Positions 20,001 through 23,720 of a DNA stretch of 23,720 nt are shown in pieces. Below the pieces are notes generated by a model. The model was not told the origin of the DNA and made no database searches. It was given only the letters and a program-made list of their open reading frames with translations. Source of the DNA: Triparma columacea. Taxonomy: Eukaryota; Sar; Bolidophyceae; Parmales; Triparmaceae. Location of the stretch: positions 8,064 to 31,783 of the forward strand of contig BRYA01000045.1 of assembly GCA_030267965.1 (NCBI GenBank), read 5' to 3'. Within the stretch, counting starts at the first letter, position 1. Each line of letters begins with the position of its first letter. The translations under genes and the position numbers were made by a program.

Positions 20001-20250
20001 AATTCGCGCACGTGGTGGGGGTGGTGAGGTGGGAGAGGAAGGAGGAGATTGAAAGCACGTCTGATTTTATGGTTCTAGATGCATCTTTAATATTGACATC
20101 TTCACTCAGGTAGTCTGCAAAGGATTTGTCGAGGATACACTCGGTAACAGTAGGTATAGATGTACGTGTGAGGAAGAATCCAGTGTTGTATAAATATAGG
20201 CCGAGGAAGGAGAGGATAATATGGCTTAATTGATGCGTATTACGGCCCAT
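17012..20250 (-). CDS. PIGO: GPI ethanolamine phosphate transferase 3 (PIG-O type)
   Basis: An ER membrane enzyme that adds ethanolamine phosphate to the third mannose of the GPI anchor precursor. Eight minus-strand exons: 20250-19749, 19616-19245, 19117-18946, 18854-18641, 18533-17849, 17768-17429, 17320-17289 and 17109-17012. They total exactly 805 codons with all phases agreeing. Near the start is a membrane anchor at about residues 8-27. The lumenal alkaline-phosphatase-fold domain shows VDALRYDF (Asp98), PPTVTTQRLTAMTTG with the likely nucleophile Thr, LLGVDHVGH, and GDHGMTHDGNHGG. The QRL...TTG.PTFID and D-GNHGG forms point to PIG-O rather than PIG-G or PIG-N. From exon 5 on there are many hydrophobic helices, and WSQHAWRATGHEASF matches the PIG-O C-terminal region. 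The seventh exon is only 32 bases. At 804 residues it is shorter than the human protein of about 1,090. Confidence 0.88.
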
Positions 20251-21011
20251 ACGAGTCTAATTGATTAAGATTGTTAGACTAGCATTAGGATATGTGTGAG
20301 GGTGGGTGTGTGTATGTGTATTGTGGATGTAATGATGAGATGTATTTGTTTCGCAGCAAAAGGAAAGCCTCAATGCTGCCTTTTTCCTTTTGGCTTTTTA
20401 CACTTTATCAACAACAACAAGACGAAAAATTATACGCTAATGGTTTATAATACGACCATAAATACCTCTCACCCGAACAAGTACCGTGCTGCTGCTTGTT
20501 AACAATTAGATAATGAGCATTTTCTCCGAAAAAACAAGAGTCGTGAATATGTACGAGATATTTTTTTACAGAGTGGGCGGTTATATAATACCAAAATCCC
20601 ATCTGGCCATTTAAATAGTTTCGTTGTCATCCCGAAAGGAGAAAGGAAAGAGACTTTCAGAATGATTCTTTTCCTCCCCAAAAAATCTCCAAAGAACTTG
20701 CTGCCTGCCACAGAAACCAAAACTTTAAGGTGAGCTTAAAAGCAGGCTTTATATCATATTTACTCTCATAATAGAGTCTCTATACCATCACATATAAATC
20801 ATCATCCAACTCAGTACATCAGAATGTCACAAATACGACCATAAGGTCCAAACCAACCATTCCCATCCACCACCGTTGTTTGGGGTTGTCAGCTCAATTC
20901 TGCCCACTATCTCATCCCTTCCATTCAATACTCCCCATTTATCATACATCATCTCTCTCTCACCCCCCCCCCCCCAATCGCTATCCCTAACTCAACAGTA
21001 AACAAAGAAAA
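20251..21011. other. Divergent intergenic region, no gene seen
   Basis: This 761-base region separates the PIG-O-type gene from the zinc-finger gene and should hold both promoters. It is more AT-rich than the flanks. An imperfect inverted repeat (AGCAAAAGGAAA with TTTCCTTTTGGCT) lies at about 20356-20396. The end near the zinc-finger start is CT-rich, with a run of 13 C at about 20963, then CCCTAACTCAACAG just before the start. That looks like the 3' end of a 5' UTR intron. No ORF here is convincing. Confidence 0.5.
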
Positions 21012-21703
21012 ATGGCTTCTTTCGATCGTACTTGCTACAACTGCGGCCAGCCTGGTAAGTTTGCCATTTTTATACAACACTAACAACACACTGTAACATC
21101 AAACAATGTCTAACCTCAATAAAAAATATTAAACACATCAATAAACCAGGCCACATGTCCCGTGACTGCCCCAACGGTCAGCAGCAGGGTGGAGGATTCG
21201 CTCCCCGTCCCCGTGGTGTCTGCTACGACTGGCAGAAGGGTATCTGCCAGCGCGGCATGAACTGCAGGTTCGCCCACACCGAGGACCCCAACCAGCCCGT
21301 CATGGCCGGTGCCCCCATGGCCCAGCAGCCCGACGCCTACGGTAACTTCGGCGGACAGATGGGAGGAGGACAGATGGGAGCCGCCGGCGGGAACAACTAC
21401 GGGAGGTCCAGGGGGGTCTGCTACGACTGGCAAAAGGGCATCTGCCAGCGCGGCGACAACTGCCGTTTCACCCACGACCAGAACGCCCCCGCCGGCCCCG
21501 CCTACGGCGCCCAGGGTTTCGGAGGAGGCTACGGGAACGTTAGGCCAGGGGACTGGACGTGCCCGGCGTGCCAGATCAACAACTTCGCGAGCAGGATCCA
21601 GTGCTTCAAGTGCTCCACCCCTAAGGATGCGCAGCCGGGGCAACTTGGTGTCATGGCGGGACCTCCCCCTGGAGGAGAGCAGATGGCACCCATGGGATAC
21701 TAA
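21012..21703 (+). CDS. CCHC + two CCCH + RanBP2-type zinc-finger protein
   Basis: A probable RNA-binding protein of 198 residues. Exons are 21012-21054 and 21150-21703 (phase 1). The ATG context is AAAAATGG. A CCHC zinc knuckle uses Cys8, Cys11, His16 and Cys21, and the intron splits it between Gly and His. Two almost identical CCCH fingers follow: Cys39, Cys47, Cys53, His57 and Cys105, Cys113, Cys119, His123, both opening RGVCYDWQKGICQRG. A RanBP2-type finger comes next: Trp150, Cys152, Cys155, Cys166, Cys169. The linkers are Gly/Met/Gln-rich. All four modules are single-stranded RNA or nucleic-acid binders in known families, so a role in mRNA processing or stability is likely but inferred. 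Coding strand use of C- and G-ending codons is strong, as in highly expressed genes. Confidence 0.9.
21055..21149 (+). other. Intron in zinc-finger gene
   Basis: A 95-base AT-rich intron, GTAAGT to CCAG, lying inside the zinc knuckle codons. It lacks the C-runs seen in most other introns here. Confidence 0.85.
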
Positions 21704-22407
21704 TTTCATCAAGAGTTTGAACGGTTGTGTAGGTGTGGGGGGGGGTGGAGGGGGTGGGGAGGGTGGACGGTGAACGTGGAACGGTGACGGTGACGGTGAT
21801 GAAGGAGTGGTGGTATTTCGGGGGGGAGAGTTCTGTGTGTGCGGGGGGGGAGTGGCGGGGGGAGAATAGCTACGGGGTGGTACAACGCGGTCGAGGGGAA
21901 AGTGGGGGGGGGCGGAGAGCAACGAGCCTTGGTTTTTTGAAAGAGTGCGGGGGGCGGGGGGAAGGGAAGGAGAGAGATGAGTGGAGGAAAAAAGCAGAGG
22001 AGGGAGGGAGGAGGGGCGTCAGAAAAAAAAGTTTGTAACACATCAGGAGAGGGGAATAGTTGAGCGTACTTGACAACGAAGAGCGGAGAGAGAAGAGGAG
22101 AGAGAGGCGTAGGGGCGTGAAGAGTGAAAAGAGGAGTGGAGAGAGGCTAGGCTACAAAACAAAATATATTGTCGCAAGGTGGGGGGGGAGGAAAAAGGAA
22201 GAGGAGGGGGAGGGGGGGGGGGGATCCTTAACAAAACAAGTTTCTCATCCGAATTGTCTGCTTTTGGTAGGTTCAAATAAAGGAGGCGGCGTGTCGACAT
22301 TGTTCCAGGCCTTGTTTCAATCTGGCCAACGGAATTGAGGAGAAAAAGGTAGGTCGAATTTTTAAGTTGTCTGCCTCCAATCACTCTCAAACTTTGTCAG
22401 CGTGCTC
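21704..22407. other. Purine-rich intergenic region
   Basis: From about 21735 to 22225 the plus strand is almost entirely G and A with repeated G-runs, so every ORF here is Gly/Arg/Glu filler or its Pro/Ser complement. A short GTGACGGTGACGGTGA direct repeat lies near 21784. From 22240 the sequence becomes mixed. No gene or RNA is supported. It should hold the 3' UTR of the zinc-finger gene. Confidence 0.5.
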
Positions 22408-22409
22408 CT

Positions 22410-22434
22410 CTCGCGCATGCATTGAAGGCGCGAG
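22410..22434. repeat. Perfect 7-bp hairpin beside tRNA-like element
   Basis: CTCGCGC at 22410-22416 and GCGCGAG at 22428-22434 are perfect inverted arms around an 11-base loop. It sits just past the T-run of the minus-strand tRNA-like element. Its role is unknown. Confidence 0.6.
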
Positions 22435-22437
22435 CAT

Positions 22438-22445
22438 AAAAAAAA
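22438..22445 (-). terminator. Pol III T-run of the tRNA-like element
   Basis: Eight A on the plus strand read as eight T on the minus strand, five bases after the discriminator position of the tRNA-like sequence. This is the normal layout of an RNA polymerase III terminator. Confidence 0.6.
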
Positions 22446-22449
22446 GGTA

Positions 22450-22536
22450 CTCTCTCGCTAGGACTCGAACCTAGGTTGACTGAATCAAAACCAGACGTGA
22501 TAACCACCTACCTGTAAGGGTAAAAATTGCGAGGGT
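22450..22536 (-). tRNA. tRNA-Gln(TTG)-like, 5' half defective
   Basis: Read on the minus strand. A perfect T arm (CTAGG TTCGAGT CCTAG, 22474-22458) contains an exact B box. A 17-base anticodon arm (22495-22479) has loop TTTTGAT, giving anticodon TTG at 22488-22486. The stem has a G-T pair and one mismatch. The 3' acceptor strand is CGAGAGA (22457-22451) with discriminator G. The 5' half does not fit. GGTTATCACG of the D arm is present, but its partner strand is missing, and the candidate 5' acceptor strand (CCCTCG, 22535-22530) is displaced by about 16 extra bases and leaves two mismatches. Most likely this is a pseudogene or a tRNA-derived element. A real tRNA with an unusual D-arm intron is possible but less likely. 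Confidence 0.55.
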
Positions 22537-22866
22537 TAATATGATAGTTTACCAATTTGTGTTCTTGAAACGTTGTACTTACACTACAAGAGAGTTTTCG
22601 GCCGGAAAAGTGATTTTTTGCTATGATTAAACACATATGGCTGTCCTTTCCAAAAAATCTTCTTCTAGTCTTCTTTCTCCATAGGGTTTATGACGTTACC
22701 CAAACATGTTCATCCGATGAGTTTTCTCTCCTAATGTTTCTGTGTAGCTAAAGGTATGTGTTGCGGCGTATACTATAGAAAAAATGTCAGTGGGTTGGTT
22801 ATTGTTAATTTTTTTTAGTGAAGGAGGTTTGATTTCAGATTTTGATATTCTTCTGAATTTGACGTC
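22537..22866. other. AT-rich region before the kinase gene
   Basis: About 330 bases of AT-rich sequence with no ORF worth reporting. It is the likely promoter and 5' UTR of the kinase gene starting at 22867 and differs sharply in composition from the G-rich region to its left. Confidence 0.45.
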
Positions 22867-23720
22867 ATGAATAGATATAAGTGAGTTAGAGAGTTGTTTG
22901 TTCGTATTAGCATATCAACATACATCAATATGTGGCATTTATGCGCTGAGAGTTGAAATAATTGGCATAACATTTTCAAGTTTTCGACCTCTACTTTGTC
23001 CTCACAACAACTTATGAGCCTATGATGGCCTTAGATTACCTTAAATGCTCATATGTGCCATAACACAACACTATTACCTCCTAAGTTAACATTAAGAACA
23101 GAATATACGCATGTATGGCTTAACAAATGGAGATAACAGCGTGAAGAAATATCGCCTGCCTTTTGCTCCACTTTTGCTCCCCTTTTGCTCCTCCTTACAC
23201 GCCTTTTACTCCTCACACGCCATCACGCGCCTACTTACACACTCATTCCCCCCCCCCACCCTCACATAGAATAACAAAACAACTGGGAGATGGAACGTAC
23301 GGATCAGTGCTGAAAGCAGTGAATCGCCAGTCAGGAGAGGTTGTGGCAATCAAAAAGATGAAGAAGAAGTTCTTCACGTGGGAGGAGTGCATGCAACTGA
23401 GGGAGGTCAAGAGCTTGAAGAAGCTCAACCACCCAAACATAGTCAAGCTCAAGGAGGTCATCAGGGAGAACGATGAGCTCTTCTTTGTCTTTGAGTTCAT
23501 GGAGGCCAACCTCTATGAGGTTATGAAGAGGAGGGAGAGACACTTTCCGGAGTCTAAAATCAGAAACATCATGTACCAGATCTTCCAGGGCCTAGCCTTC
23601 ATGCACAAGCACGGCTTCTTCCACCGTGACATCAAGGTGAGGGGGGGGATCTGGGCGAGAGGATCTGGGCGACAACATCTTGTCTCGTGCGCCGACTTAC
23701 CCCGCCGATAATATATTGAT
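22867..23720 (+). CDS. MAK/ICK (RCK)-type protein kinase, 5' part
   Basis: A Ser/Thr kinase of the RCK group, which in animals, algae and kinetoplastids controls cilium or flagellum length. Coding exons are 22867-22880 and 23270-23636, and the gene runs past the window end. The first exon is 14 bases and encodes MNRY plus part of a Lys codon. Joined in phase it reads [18 protein letters not shown], as expected for the N-terminus of MAK/ICK. Visible parts: the Gly loop GDGTYGSV (11-18), Lys33 in [10 protein letters not shown], Glu50 of helix C in [14 protein letters not shown], and HRDIK at 123-127, where the exon ends at the donor AAG/GTGAGG. The activation loop (TxY expected) lies outside. 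The intron of 389 bases ends in a C-run and CACATAG. Confidence 0.88.
22881..23269 (+). other. Intron 1 of the kinase gene
   Basis: A GTGAGT donor follows the fifth codon, and the acceptor CACATAG follows a C-run. The intron includes a small direct repeat of TTTTGCTCC near 23161-23190. No ORF of note is seen. Confidence 0.75.

Noticed and set aside
21116..21922. Long minus-strand ORF across the zinc-finger gene
   Set aside because: It is the antisense of a strongly codon-biased gene and of G-runs; the plus strand carries intact zinc-finger motifs.
23127..23145. ATG at 23127 as the first kinase exon
   Set aside because: It could join in phase, but the ATG at 22867 yields the MNRYK start expected for MAK/ICK with a better GTGAGT donor.

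Overview
This is a gene-dense nuclear segment from a unicellular eukaryote. The genes have short GT-AG introns with a CTAAC/CTAAT-like branch site shortly before the acceptor. Other lineage hints are stramenopile-style Pro-Thr linkers and a ShK-like cysteine module (both in the large receptor), long homopolymer C/G tracts, and a MAK/RCK kinase of the type tied to cilia. A stramenopile alga, for example near Parmales or diatoms, fits best. The lineage is inferred from sequence style only. Gene models were built by hand by joining open frames at phase-compatible splice sites.

Layout, left to right. 339-2706 (-): a four-exon gene of unknown function. 3027-3677 (-): a Lys/Ser/Asp-rich, probably nuclear protein. 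4172-6266 (+): a 7TM protein of the GPR180/TMEM145 family. 6396-7919 (-): a two-exon aldo-keto reductase. 8120-13317 (-): a five-exon, about 1584-residue class C-like 7TM receptor with a very large ectodomain and a C-terminal WW-like domain. 13549-16718 (-): a four-exon anoctamin (TMEM16). 17012-20250 (-): an eight-exon PIG-O-type GPI ethanolamine-phosphate transferase. 21012-21703 (+): a two-exon small zinc-finger RNA-binding protein. About 22450-22536 (-): a tRNA-Gln(TTG)-like element with a defective 5' half and a pol III T-run. 22867 to the window end (+): the first two coding exons of a MAK/ICK-type kinase, running off the edge.

Four genes in a row (aldo-keto reductase, receptor, anoctamin, PIG-O) lie on the minus strand with 200-300 base gaps. 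The window mixes membrane signalling, ion or lipid transport, GPI anchoring, RNA binding and a ciliary kinase. No shared pathway is demonstrable.

The most unusual item is the receptor. It combines a signal peptide, a Cys-rich head, a ShK-like module, a CUB-like region, a Pro-Thr linker, a propeller-like region, filamin-like repeats, seven membrane helices, a coiled coil and a WW-like domain. The second point of interest is the introns: several from different genes share related sequence blocks, as introner-type elements would, and many carry a G-rich start and a C-rich end that could pair.
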